A stretch of DNA of 64,000 nt from contig NZ_BCSI01000001.1 of assembly GCF_001570785.1 (NCBI RefSeq), positions 248,001 through 312,000 on the forward strand, written 5' to 3'. Position numbers and translations under genes: made by a program. This DNA comes from Dermabacter hominis NBRC 106157. GTDB lineage: Bacteria; Actinomycetota; Actinomycetes; Actinomycetales; Dermabacteraceae. This document shows, in pieces, positions 44,334 through 52,700 of this stretch. A model generated the notes under the pieces. It was not told where the DNA came from and did not search any database. It worked only from the letters and a program-made list of their open reading frames with translations. How positions within the stretch are numbered: the stretch's first letter is position 1; the number at the start of each line of letters is the position of its first letter.

Positions 44334-44945
44334 ATGGCCGAATCTCACGAGAGACCGCAGCGGAAAAAGCGCGAGCTGCCCACGAAGAAAAACACCTCGG
44401 TACGGAACCTTGTGTGGGCGATCGGGCTGAACCTCATTGTGGTGGCTATTGCCGCGGTTGTCATCGTCGGGCTCGGACGGAACGATCGTGATACGGCCGC
44501 CTCCGCGCGTTCACATGTCAATGTGGGCGAAAGCGCGGCGCGTGCGAGTGAGTCACTCGGCTTTCGCGCGGCCGACGTCGAGCCGGAAGGGTTTACGGTG
44601 CGTGAGGCGAAAATGTCGACGGCCGAGCCGGCCTACTGGGAGGTGCGCTACACCTCGCCCTCCAGTGAGCTTGCGACACTTCTGCAATCCCGTGCCGACT
44701 TCTCCTCTCTTGCGTCGCGAGTGCGCGGTACCGCAAGGCAGGCGGACTACCTAGAATTCGGCGGCACCGAGTGTGCGAAACTCGACATTGAGGTTCAATC
44801 GACCAAACCGAAGGGCAAGGAAGGTGAGGCCGTATCGGGTCTCGTCTGCTCAGCCCAGGACACAACGCTTATTGTCTACGGGGCCGGTGACGGTGCCGAG
44901 CACACAACGCTCATGCGAGCAGCCCTCGACCGTGTCAACAAGTGA
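44334..44945 (+). CDS. DUF4245 family membrane protein
   Basis: The 203-residue protein has a charged N-terminus (ESHERPQRKKRELPTKKN), one membrane helix (LVWAIGLNLIVVAIAAVVIVGL, about residues 28-48) and an extracytoplasmic domain with ADVEPEGFTVREAKMST and WEVRYTSPS. This is the actinobacterial DUF4245 layout; the family often lies near fumarase genes. Function is unknown. AACAAT lies 6 bases before the ATG. The next gene starts 6 bases after its stop. Confidence 0.85.
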   Translation: MAESHERPQRKKRELPTKKNTSVRNLVWAIGLNLIVVAIAAVVIVGLGRNDRDTAASARSHVNVGESAARASESLGFRAADVEPEGFTVREAKMSTAEPAYWEVRYTSPSSELATLLQSRADFSSLASRVRGTARQADYLEFGGTECAKLDIEVQSTKPKGKEGEAVSGLVCSAQDTTLIVYGAGDGAEHTTLMRAALDRVNK

Positions 44946-44951
44946 GGAACC

Positions 44952-45548
44952 ATGAACACCAACTCCCACCGTCCGCCGCGCGGTAGTGCCGACGCCACCG
45001 AAAAGCTCGATGCGCCGCTTGGTGCAGACCCCACCGAGGTCCTCGCGCCTGTCGCGAGTCCCGACCCAACTGCGTCAACGCCCACCGCGAGGCCCGCGCG
45101 CACGTCTGCGCCCGGGCCTGCCGCCGCCTCGACGCCGGTAGTGGCCCCGGAGAGGCAGAGCCGGCAACGCCCGCGCTCAGCAACCGCCCCCGTCGTCATC
45201 GTGCTTGGCCTCGTCGCCTCCGCGCTCCTCGCAATTTTTGCCTGGGGAGGCATTTTCTCGACCGCCCAGCTCGCGTGCGTGATCGCAGGTGCAGCGCTGT
45301 TTGCGCTCACGGGCATCGTCGCGGTGCGCACGTGCACAACAACGGGCGCCCTCGTCGCTGCGTGGATCCTCGCCTTTGTTCTCCTGTTCGCCCCGCTTCT
45401 CGTGTGGATCGTTGTGCAGGGGGGAGCGGCCGTCACGAGCACGCTCATCTTCGGGGCGATCGGCATGTGGGTTTCAGGCGTTGCCGTCGTCGCTCTCGTG
45501 GTGGCCGTTCTCGGCACGTACCTTCACGCACGCGCGGCAGCGCGGTAA
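44952..45548 (+). CDS. Hypothetical membrane protein with Pro/Ala-rich N-terminus
   Basis: I do not recognise this 198-residue protein. Residues 1 to about 78 are a disordered stretch rich in Pro, Ala, Ser and Thr. Residues about 79-195 hold four hydrophobic segments (VVIVLGLVASALLAIFAWGG, LACVIAGAALFALTGIVAV, LVAAWILAFVLLFAPLLVW and a last one ending LHARAAAR). It is 6 bases after the DUF4245 gene with GAGGAAC before the ATG, so it is in the same operon. Confidence 0.7.
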   Translation: MNTNSHRPPRGSADATEKLDAPLGADPTEVLAPVASPDPTASTPTARPARTSAPGPAAASTPVVAPERQSRQRPRSATAPVVIVLGLVASALLAIFAWGGIFSTAQLACVIAGAALFALTGIVAVRTCTTTGALVAAWILAFVLLFAPLLVWIVVQGGAAVTSTLIFGAIGMWVSGVAVVALVVAVLGTYLHARAAAR

Positions 45549-45569
45549 GAGATCCGCGCTGCCGCGATA

Positions 45570-45607
45570 CGCACTCCTATCCGTGGCGCCATAGCGCCCC
45601 GAGTGCG
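45570..45607 (+). terminator. Possible terminator between convergent genes
   Basis: A 7-bp outer stem (CGCACTC with GAGTGCG) encloses GGCG-CCATAG-CGCC. It lies between the DUF4245 operon and pcp, which converge. There is no T-tract. Confidence 0.45.
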
Positions 45608-45622
45608 GTGTGTGCGTGGGGC

Positions 45623-46267
45623 TCAGTGCGTCGTGCCCTCAACCGTGGCCACATCGCTCGCATTCTCAGCGATCGCGCGGATCGCTGCGGTGAGCCCCTT
45701 CGTGATCGTCTCCGTGGAAAGCGAGGGCTGACCAGGCTTGCCCACGGTCTGCTCGGGGATGAACGGCACGTGCACAAAGCCACCGCGGGTGCCCTTCGGG
45801 CCCTCGGTTGCGAGGTGGTGCAGAACGCCGTACATGATGTGGTTGCACACGAAGGTCCCCGCCGAGTTCGAGACCGAGGCGGGAACGCCTGCGTCGCGAA
45901 TCGCCGCGGCCATCGCCTTGATCGGCAGAGTCGCGAAGTACGCCGACGGTGCCCCGTCAACCACGGGCTCATCAATGGGCTGATTGCCGTCGTTATCGGG
46001 GATGCGCGCATCGTCGATGTTGATCGCGACGCGCTCTGGGGTGATGTCGAAGCGCCCGCCAGCCTGGCCGACACAGAGCACGGCGCTCGGCTGGTGCTTC
46101 TCGATCGCTGCCGTCGCCGTCTCGATGGCTTTGCCGAACACTGTGGGCACTTCGACCGTGATGACCTCTTCTCCCGCGATTTCGGCGGGGAGTGCCTTCA
46201 CGGCTTCGAGCGCGGGGTTGATCTTCTCCCCGCCAAACGGGTCAAATGCGGTCACAAGGATTGACAT
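45623..46267 (-). CDS. pcp: Pyroglutamyl-peptidase I
   Basis: The 214-residue cysteine peptidase removes N-terminal pyroglutamate (5-oxoproline) from peptides. The triad is visible: E78 in [14 protein letters not shown]141 in [15 protein letters not shown] and H166 in [12 protein letters not shown]. It begins [14 protein letters not shown]. It lies downstream of the DUF969-DUF979 genes, a widespread association that has led to their naming as a 5-oxoproline transporter. Confidence 0.96.
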   Translation of the reverse strand: MSILVTAFDPFGGEKINPALEAVKALPAEIAGEEVITVEVPTVFGKAIETATAAIEKHQPSAVLCVGQAGGRFDITPERVAINIDDARIPDNDGNQPIDEPVVDGAPSAYFATLPIKAMAAAIRDAGVPASVSNSAGTFVCNHIMYGVLHHLATEGPKGTRGGFVHVPFIPEQTVGKPGQPSLSTETITKGLTAAIRAIAENASDVATVEGTTH

Positions 46268-46280
46268 GGTGTTCCTCCAA

Positions 46281-47210
46281 TTAGAACGCGAGGGTGTACA
46301 TGAGCACGATGTGCACAAGCAAAAGTAGCGTGGCAGTCACGGCTTGAGACTTGATGACCCCGTACTTGTCTTTCATCTCGAGCAAGACCGCGGGAACCAC
46401 GTTGAAGTTGGCGGCCATGGGGGTCAGGAGTGTGCCGCAGTAGCCTGCGGTCAGGCCGAGCGCTGCCACGATGATCGGGTTTCCACCCTGCGCGACGACG
46501 AACGGGATACCGATGCCGACGGTAATCACGGAGAACGCTGCGAAGCCGTTGCCCATGATCACGGTGAACAGGGCCATCCCCACGCAGTAGGCGATGACGC
46601 CGATGAGGGGATTGTGCGCAGGAATGACCTTGGCGACGGTGTTCGCGATGACCTCGCCCACACCCGCGGCGGTGAACACCGCGCCGAGCGCTGCGAGAAG
46701 TTGGGGCAGGATCCCCACCGGCCCGACGTCCATCGTGAGGCGCGCACCATCGACTGCCACGAACTTTGCGGGCGCCTTCGTGACGACGAGCCCCACGACG
46801 GTGGCGAGCACGGCGCCGGTCCCCACCGCGAGGTAGGTGGGCATCTCGAGTTTCTGGTACACGGTTGCCGCGACGAGCGCGAAAACAGCGAGGGACAGCG
46901 CAGGAATAAAGACCTTGTAGCCGAGTTTCGAAGCGCGTTCCTCAATGTGCGCGGGGTCGGGGCGATCCACCGCGGCGGGCTTTACACCCCACACGGCGGT
47001 GATCGTGGCAAGCACAATGACGCAGATGCCGATGAGCCACGCCGGTACCCAAGGACCGGCGATAAACGCGAACGCGAGAATGAACCAGAAGGATGCCGCC
47101 GGGATGCGGTTCTTGAGTGCGGCATCTTTCCCGCACAGGCCGCCTGTGATCGCGAAGATCACGCCGACGAGGATGAAGAAGAATTCGCCGATCACGATAT
47201 CGGGGGTCAT
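46281..47210 (-). CDS. DUF979 family membrane subunit (putative 5-oxoproline transporter)
   Basis: The 309-residue protein is almost entirely hydrophobic with about nine segments ([21 protein letters not shown] at the start, [19 protein letters not shown] near the end) and matches DUF979. It overlaps the DUF969 gene by 4 bases (ATGA) and precedes pcp by 13 bases. The name 5-oxoproline transporter rests on this gene association; the sequence alone shows only a membrane carrier. Confidence 0.88.
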   Translation of the reverse strand: MTPDIVIGEFFFILVGVIFAITGGLCGKDAALKNRIPAASFWFILAFAFIAGPWVPAWLIGICVIVLATITAVWGVKPAAVDRPDPAHIEERASKLGYKVFIPALSLAVFALVAATVYQKLEMPTYLAVGTGAVLATVVGLVVTKAPAKFVAVDGARLTMDVGPVGILPQLLAALGAVFTAAGVGEVIANTVAKVIPAHNPLIGVIAYCVGMALFTVIMGNGFAAFSVITVGIGIPFVVAQGGNPIIVAALGLTAGYCGTLLTPMAANFNVVPAVLLEMKDKYGVIKSQAVTATLLLLVHIVLMYTLAF

Positions 47211-47920
47211 GCCTTCACGCTCCCTTCAGTGCCGGCCGATGCAGTGCCGGAGGTCGATTCGGTGCGAAGGCGGCGGTCGAGAAGGAAGTTGCGCACGACG
47301 CCGAAGATCATTGTCGCGATCGCGACGGGAATCGACCACAGTGCCACCGAGAGCGGGGTGACCTGGGTGTAGCCCTGCTCCGCCATTGTCGACACGATGA
47401 GCAGAACGCCCGGTGCACCGAGGAACAGGTTCTGCGCGAAGAAGTTGCCGAAGTTATCGGCAGCGGCGGAGGCGCCCTTAATCGAGTCGCGCTGCTTCTC
47501 GGTGATCGAGCCGAACTTCGCCTCGGCAGCGCCCTCAGCCATCGGTGAAATGAGCGGGCGCACGAACTGCGGGTGGCCGCCGAGTTGAACCGAGAATGCG
47601 ATCGCGACCGCGCGAATCAGCTGGTAGAGCGAAAGGACAGTGCCGGTCGTCGCGTTCTTGACGGATCCGATGAGGTCCACGGCTTTTTGTTTGAGGCCGT
47701 AGCGCTCACAGATGCCGACGACGGGCAGGGTCAGGATAAACAACGTAGCAACGCGCTGATCGGTGAACGACTGGCCGAGAAGGGTCAGCAGTTCCATAGG
47801 GCTCAGCCCAGCCACGAGGCCAGTAACCAGACCGGCTACGACCACGACGGCAAGCGTGTCTCGTTTGAGCACGAAGCCCACCACGATAATCACGATGCCG
47901 ATGAGCTTCAGGTACTCCAT
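47207..47920 (-). CDS. DUF969 family membrane subunit (putative 5-oxoproline transporter)
   Basis: The 237-residue protein begins MEYLKLIGIVIIVVGFVLKR and has SVQLGGHPQFVRPLISPMAEGAAEAKFG and KGASAAADNFGNFFAQNLFLGAPG, typical of DUF969, plus about five membrane segments. It heads the DUF969-DUF979-pcp operon. Pyroglutamyl peptides or 5-oxoproline would be carried and then used by Pcp and an oxoprolinase elsewhere, by inference. Confidence 0.88.
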   Translation of the reverse strand: MEYLKLIGIVIIVVGFVLKRDTLAVVVVAGLVTGLVAGLSPMELLTLLGQSFTDQRVATLFILTLPVVGICERYGLKQKAVDLIGSVKNATTGTVLSLYQLIRAVAIAFSVQLGGHPQFVRPLISPMAEGAAEAKFGSITEKQRDSIKGASAAADNFGNFFAQNLFLGAPGVLLIVSTMAEQGYTQVTPLSVALWSIPVAIATMIFGVVRNFLLDRRLRTESTSGTASAGTEGSVKA

Positions 47921-48023
47921 GAGTAGCCTTTCTCATAACGGTAAGTAAGTGTGCGCAGTCACTCTAGTCGTTACAAAACGGTGACGTCGAGTCGTGCACA
48001 GGCGTGAGACGCCCACGGCGGCT

Positions 48024-48293
48024 CTACTCTCGCTCGGTAACCTCGTCATCGGTCTGCCGTTGACGGTCCGTCGCACGGTCGAGTCGTTCGCGTGCGCCGT
48101 CAAGCCACTCGTCGCATCGCCGTGCGAGAAGCTCGCTGCGCTCCCACAGCGCGATTGATTCCTCGAGCCCGCTCTGGTTGCGCTCGAGGGTCTGCACGAT
48201 CGAGAACAGTTGGTCGCGCGCTTCCTCGTAGCCGAGCGCCTGAATATCCTCGGGCAGCTGCTGCGGTTCGCTAGTGGTGTCTTCGCTTTCCAT
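48024..48293 (-). CDS. xseB: Exodeoxyribonuclease VII small subunit
   Basis: The 89-residue protein has the XseB core LGYEEARDQLFSIVQTLERNQSGLEESIALWERSELLARRC, a helical hairpin that binds XseA. The start is the ATG at 48293 because AAGGAA lies 6 bases upstream; an in-frame GTG at 48308 is an alternative. It follows xseA on the same strand. Confidence 0.92.
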   Translation of the reverse strand: MESEDTTSEPQQLPEDIQALGYEEARDQLFSIVQTLERNQSGLEESIALWERSELLARRCDEWLDGARERLDRATDRQRQTDDEVTERE

Positions 48294-48314
48294 GGCTTTT
48301 TCCTTCACAGTTCG

Positions 48315-49598
48315 TTATTCCTCGCCGAGGGAGGTCGCTGCTAGGCGGCCGCCTGCGAGCCTGATTGATACGCGAGTACCCTCGGGTGCTTCGCTCGGGT
48401 CGGTGAGCGCGGCTCCATTCGTGCTTTGCACGACCGCGTAGCCGCGCTCGAGTGTATGCAGTGGTGAGAGCGCCCGGGCTTGATCGGCGAGGGCCCGCAC
48501 GCGCTCACTGGCGCGGTCGAGGGCAATCGCAATGGTTGCGCGAGCCGAGGCAATCGCGCCATCGATCACTTGCGCGTGGCTGTCGATCATCGTGTGCGGC
48601 TGTGCGAATGCGGGGCGGGCTCGGACAGTGGCAAGTGCTTCCCGCTCCCGCTCGAGACGCGAGGAGAGCGCCGCGTGCGAGCGACGGCGTGCATCGCCCA
48701 ACTGCGCGCGTTCGAGGACCATATCGGGAACAACGCTCTTCGCGGCGTCGGTGGGGGTCGATGCGCGATAGTCGGCGACGAGGTCGAGTAGCGGCGTGTC
48801 GATCTCGTGTCCAATGGCCGACACGATAGGGGTACGAGCGGCCGCGGCGAGGCGAACGAGGGATTCATCCGAGAACGGGAGAAGATCCTCGAGTGAGCCA
48901 CCGCCGCGGGAAATGATGATGACGTCTACGTCCTCGCGCGCGTCGAGCTCACGCAGTGCTTCGCTGACTTCGCCGACGGCGCGTGTGCCCTGAACGGCGA
49001 CTTCGCGCGTCTCGAACCTCACCGCCGGCCAGCGCTTCTCGGCATTGACGATGACGTCGCGCTCCGCCGCAGATTTACGTCCGCAAATGAGCCCGATCGT
49101 GCGGGGGAGGAACGGGAGGGGTTTCTTGCGCTCCGGGGCGAAAAGCCCCTCGTCGTGGAGGGCCCTCTTGAGACGCTCGAGGCGCTGGAGCAGATCGCCG
49201 ATTCCTACCGCGCGGATATCGGCGGCTTCAAGTTGGAGCGTTCCACGCCGCCCCCAGAACGTCGGCTTGCACTGCACCACCACTTCGCTGCCCTGCTGCG
49301 GTTCGAGGGGCAGGCGCGCAAACGCGCTCGCACGCATCGATACCGAGAAGCTCGCATCCATGTCGGTATCGCGGAGAGTCATGAATACGAGTGCGCCTTT
49401 GCCCCGGCTGACCTGCACCAGTTCGCCGCGCACCCACACGACACTCATGCGGTTCACGTAATCGCGCACCTTCTGGCTGAGCAGCCCCACGGGCCAAGGG
49501 CGCTCCGCGGTCGTTTCCGCCGCCGTCGCCGGCAGCGCTGGGGGCTCTCCTCCCTCGAGTGCGTTCATGTGGTGTAGGTCCACGCCTCTTTCGTGCAT
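48315..49598 (-). CDS. xseA: Exodeoxyribonuclease VII large subunit
   Basis: This 427-residue nuclease degrades single-stranded DNA to short oligonucleotides together with XseB. An OB-fold lies at about residues 45-140 (WVRGELVQVSRGKGALVFMTLRD); the catalytic domain has LPRTIGLICGRKSAAERD, IIISRGGGSLEDLLPFSDE and IVSAIGHEIDTPLLD. A helical C-terminus follows, and LERGYAVV lies near the end. CACAGT sits 6 bases before the ATG at 49598, a weak leaderless pattern; an ATG at 49568 is possible. Confidence 0.94.
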   Translation of the reverse strand: MHERGVDLHHMNALEGGEPPALPATAAETTAERPWPVGLLSQKVRDYVNRMSVVWVRGELVQVSRGKGALVFMTLRDTDMDASFSVSMRASAFARLPLEPQQGSEVVVQCKPTFWGRRGTLQLEAADIRAVGIGDLLQRLERLKRALHDEGLFAPERKKPLPFLPRTIGLICGRKSAAERDVIVNAEKRWPAVRFETREVAVQGTRAVGEVSEALRELDAREDVDVIIISRGGGSLEDLLPFSDESLVRLAAAARTPIVSAIGHEIDTPLLDLVADYRASTPTDAAKSVVPDMVLERAQLGDARRRSHAALSSRLEREREALATVRARPAFAQPHTMIDSHAQVIDGAIASARATIAIALDRASERVRALADQARALSPLHTLERGYAVVQSTNGAALTDPSEAPEGTRVSIRLAGGRLAATSLGEE

Positions 49599-49604
49599 GT
49601 CTCT

Positions 49605-49610
49605 ACTGTG
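49605..49610 (-). promoter_or_regulatory. Weak -10-like element before xseA
   Basis: On the minus strand CACAGT-AGAGAC-ATG matches the CAGAGT-AGAGAC-ATG arrangement before the MaoC-like gene at 7997. The shared 12 bases may be a common promoter form or chance. Confidence 0.3.
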
Positions 49611-49673
49611 CCAGACCATCCTCGGCTTGCGTGGGCTCCGCCCAACGCTGTGGGTAACCAAAGCACTACAAAG

Positions 49674-49707
49674 GGCCGACGCCACCCTCTTTCGGGTAGC
49701 GCCGGCC
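49674..49707 (-). terminator. Terminator after the surface phosphoesterase gene
   Basis: Read on the minus strand, GGCCGGCGCTACCC pairs with GGGTGGCGTCGGCC through two G-U pairs and is followed by CTTTGTAGTGCTTTG. The wobble pairs are favourable only on this strand, which fixes the direction. Confidence 0.75.
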
Positions 49708-49743
49708 TTCGGGAAGCGCCCGCTCAGGCGGGGCTTATGGCGA

Positions 49744-52700
49744 TCAGCGCGAGACGCGGCGCGAGCGGAGAACCGCGGCGCCACCCGCGACGAGCGCGAG
49801 ACCCGCCGCGAGAATGCCCATCACCTCGGCACCCGTGCGGGGGAGCCCCGTCGAGTGCTCCTTAGCGCCAGTGGCGGTGGAAGCGTCGGACCCGTGCGAG
49901 CCCTCGCCCGGATGCCCCTTGCCAGAACCGGCGTTGCCGGTGTTGCCCGTGCTGCCGGTTTCAGTCTCGCCGGGCTCGCCGCCCTCGCCGGGCTTGCCGC
50001 CCTCGCCGGGCTTGCCGCCCTCGCCGGGCTTGCCGCCCTCGCCGGGCTTGACCGTGCCGTCTGGGTCGACTGTCGTGCCGTCATCCTGGCCGCACTCGGT
50101 CTTCGTCACAGAGGCGTTGCGCACCTCGCTGTAGTGCTTCGCGCCGTACGGGTCGGTCGTGAGCGTGTACCACGAGAACTCGCCCTCGGGCAGGTCGCTC
50201 GCGGGGACGCTCACGGTGTCGCCGGAGGCAACGCTGTCTTTGTGACCGAATTCCTTGGTCGTGAGAACGTCGATGCGAGCTTCGGCGGTCGTGAGGGTCT
50301 TCTTCTCGGGCGTGAGGCCAAGATCGCCGTAGCTCACCTCGAACTCCTGGTCGATCGGCTCGAAGCTCGGATCCTCTGAGTCATAGTCCTTGAGCGACGG
50401 CGAGTAGGTGCGCACGATCATGCGGCCCTTTTCGTTGTCGAAGTGCATGAGGCGGAGGTAGCCGAGGCCACCCTCGGCGAGGCCCTGGTAGTCGAACAGC
50501 ATCTGAGTTACGGTGCGGTCCGGGGTGCCGTCGCCGTTGTCATCGAATTTATCCACGCGCGTGTGAGCGTCGTGGTAGTGGCCGCTCATGACCGCGCGCA
50601 CGTTCGGGTTGGTCGCGATGACTTCGTCGTAGATCCGCTGCGGGATCGGGCCGAGGCCGCCGGTCGTGAGCATGTACTCGTGAAGCTCGATGAAGGCGAT
50701 GCGCTCCGGGTATTTCTTGAGCACCTCGTTCATCCACTCGATCTCTTCATCGCCCGGGCCCCATCCCATGTACAGGACGATGTAGTCCTGGCCCCCGGCG
50801 CTGATGAGGTCGTAGTGGCCGCGGTTGTCCTTGTAGCTACCGCCGTACCAAGGGTTGCTCTCATAGCGCTTCTCGCCGAAGTACTTGCTGTACTTCGAGT
50901 AGTCGCCCGCCTGGTGGTAAACGTCGTGGTTGCCTGCGAGCACGCCGTAGGGGAGTTTCGCGTCATCGAGAGCCTTGTAGGTCTCGTCGGCGCGCTTCCA
51001 CCCCTCATCGTTCGGGAACTTATCGACGATGTCGCCCGTGTGGAACAGGTACTGCAGGTTCATCTTCTCGCGCACGCGCAGGAGGTAGTCGTGGATCGCG
51101 CGCTGGTGGTGGTAGATCTTCGCATCGTCGTTGTAGTACTGCGTGTCGGTCTCCCACGCGAACGTGTAGTCGTAGTCCGAACGCGGGGTGTCGTCGGCGT
51201 GCTCGCCGGGCTCCGCTCCCGCACGATTGGAGAGGTCTGCACCGGCGTATCCAACACCCTGCTGAACGAGAGCTTTGATCTCGCCATCCACGTTGTGATC
51301 CTTGAGCGGGACGATCGCTTCGAGCTTCGCCTCGCCAGATTCGCTATCCGTGAGGAGCGACTGGGATTCTTCCCAGCTGTTCGTCTTGGTGTTCCACACG
51401 AGAAGACGCACGCGCTGTCCCTTGTTTGAGGCACCGGTCCAGCTCACGCGAACTTCCGAGTCTTCGCCTGCGCCCTTGGGCACGGCGGTCGAGAACTCGT
51501 GGAAGGGAAGTGCCGAACCCGCGGTCGTCATCTCACCCGCCTTGAGCGCATCGCCCTTGCGGTCTGCTTGATCGGCGTCGTGGACGCTTCCCGCAGTGCC
51601 CGCGAGCGTACCTTCGCTAAGCGAGGTCGAGTAGCCCTCACGGAAGGAGACCGAGAGGTCATCCTTGCTGGGGTCTGTCGCGGTCGCCGAGAGCGAATCG
51701 TCTACGCACACGTTCAGGCCCGCGCCATCCGCCGTATCAAGGGTGGCCGACGGTTGCTCGACGGGCGTCGTGAACGTGATCGTCTTTTTCGACTCGTTAC
51801 CGAGCTTGTCCGTCGAGACGATCGTTAGCGTGTGCGTGCCCGCCGCGAGGGTAAGCGAGGAGAACTTCGTGCCTGATGCGACCTTCTCGCCGTCAAAGGT
51901 CGCAGACGTGCTCGCGACGCCGGAACCGGCATCGGTCGCCTCGAAGTCCACGGTGAACTCGCCGCGCTGCTCGGAGCCATCCTCAATCGAGGACGTGATC
52001 GTCGGGGCAGTGTTGTCAACGATGACGGTCGTCTCAACAGTGTCGCCGGCCGCATTCCTACCGAGAACCTTGTGTTCGCCGTCAGCGACCTTGGTGGTGT
52101 CCCACTGGTAGGCGTTCGCGGTGAATGCATCGTCCGGGATCGAGAACGTCGCGTTGAGAATCTCGACCTTCCCCTTCGAATCGCCCATGTTAATGATCTG
52201 GGTGGGATCGCTGACCGGGACCGTTGTGCCTTCCGCGCCCGGGTAGTCGGCCGCGCGCAAGGTGCGCCCGTCCGGAAGGATGAGGCGTGCGTTGCGGGCA
52301 TTGAAGTCGTCGTTGTTTTCGTCCGGGTCGATGCCGGGCTTTGCCTTGGTGCCCGCCGCGACGTCAACCTGGAGTGACTCGCCCTTCGTGACGTACTTGA
52401 GCGGGATATCGGCGGTCACGGTTTCCCAGTTCTCGTAGAAACCCTTGTCGAAGATCGTGAGGATCTCGTCCTTGACGAGCACTCCGTTGCGGAAGAACGC
52501 ATCGGTTTGCGTGGCGTCGATGGCGAAGACGGGCTCCTTCTCGAGCGAGGGAATATCCGCGTTGACCTCGGTCCCGTCAACGGCAAGCGTGCGAGTGTCG
52601 TTCTCGTTATCGCTCGCAACCGAGAGGCGGGTCGTGCCGCTCACGTACTGCTTTTCCGAGACGTTAAGGCGAACCGGGCCTTGCTCGGCCCCGTCGACCG

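Noticed and set aside
49978-50049. The 18-bp repeats as a CRISPR array
   Set aside because: The units are contiguous without spacers and encode KPGEGG in frame.
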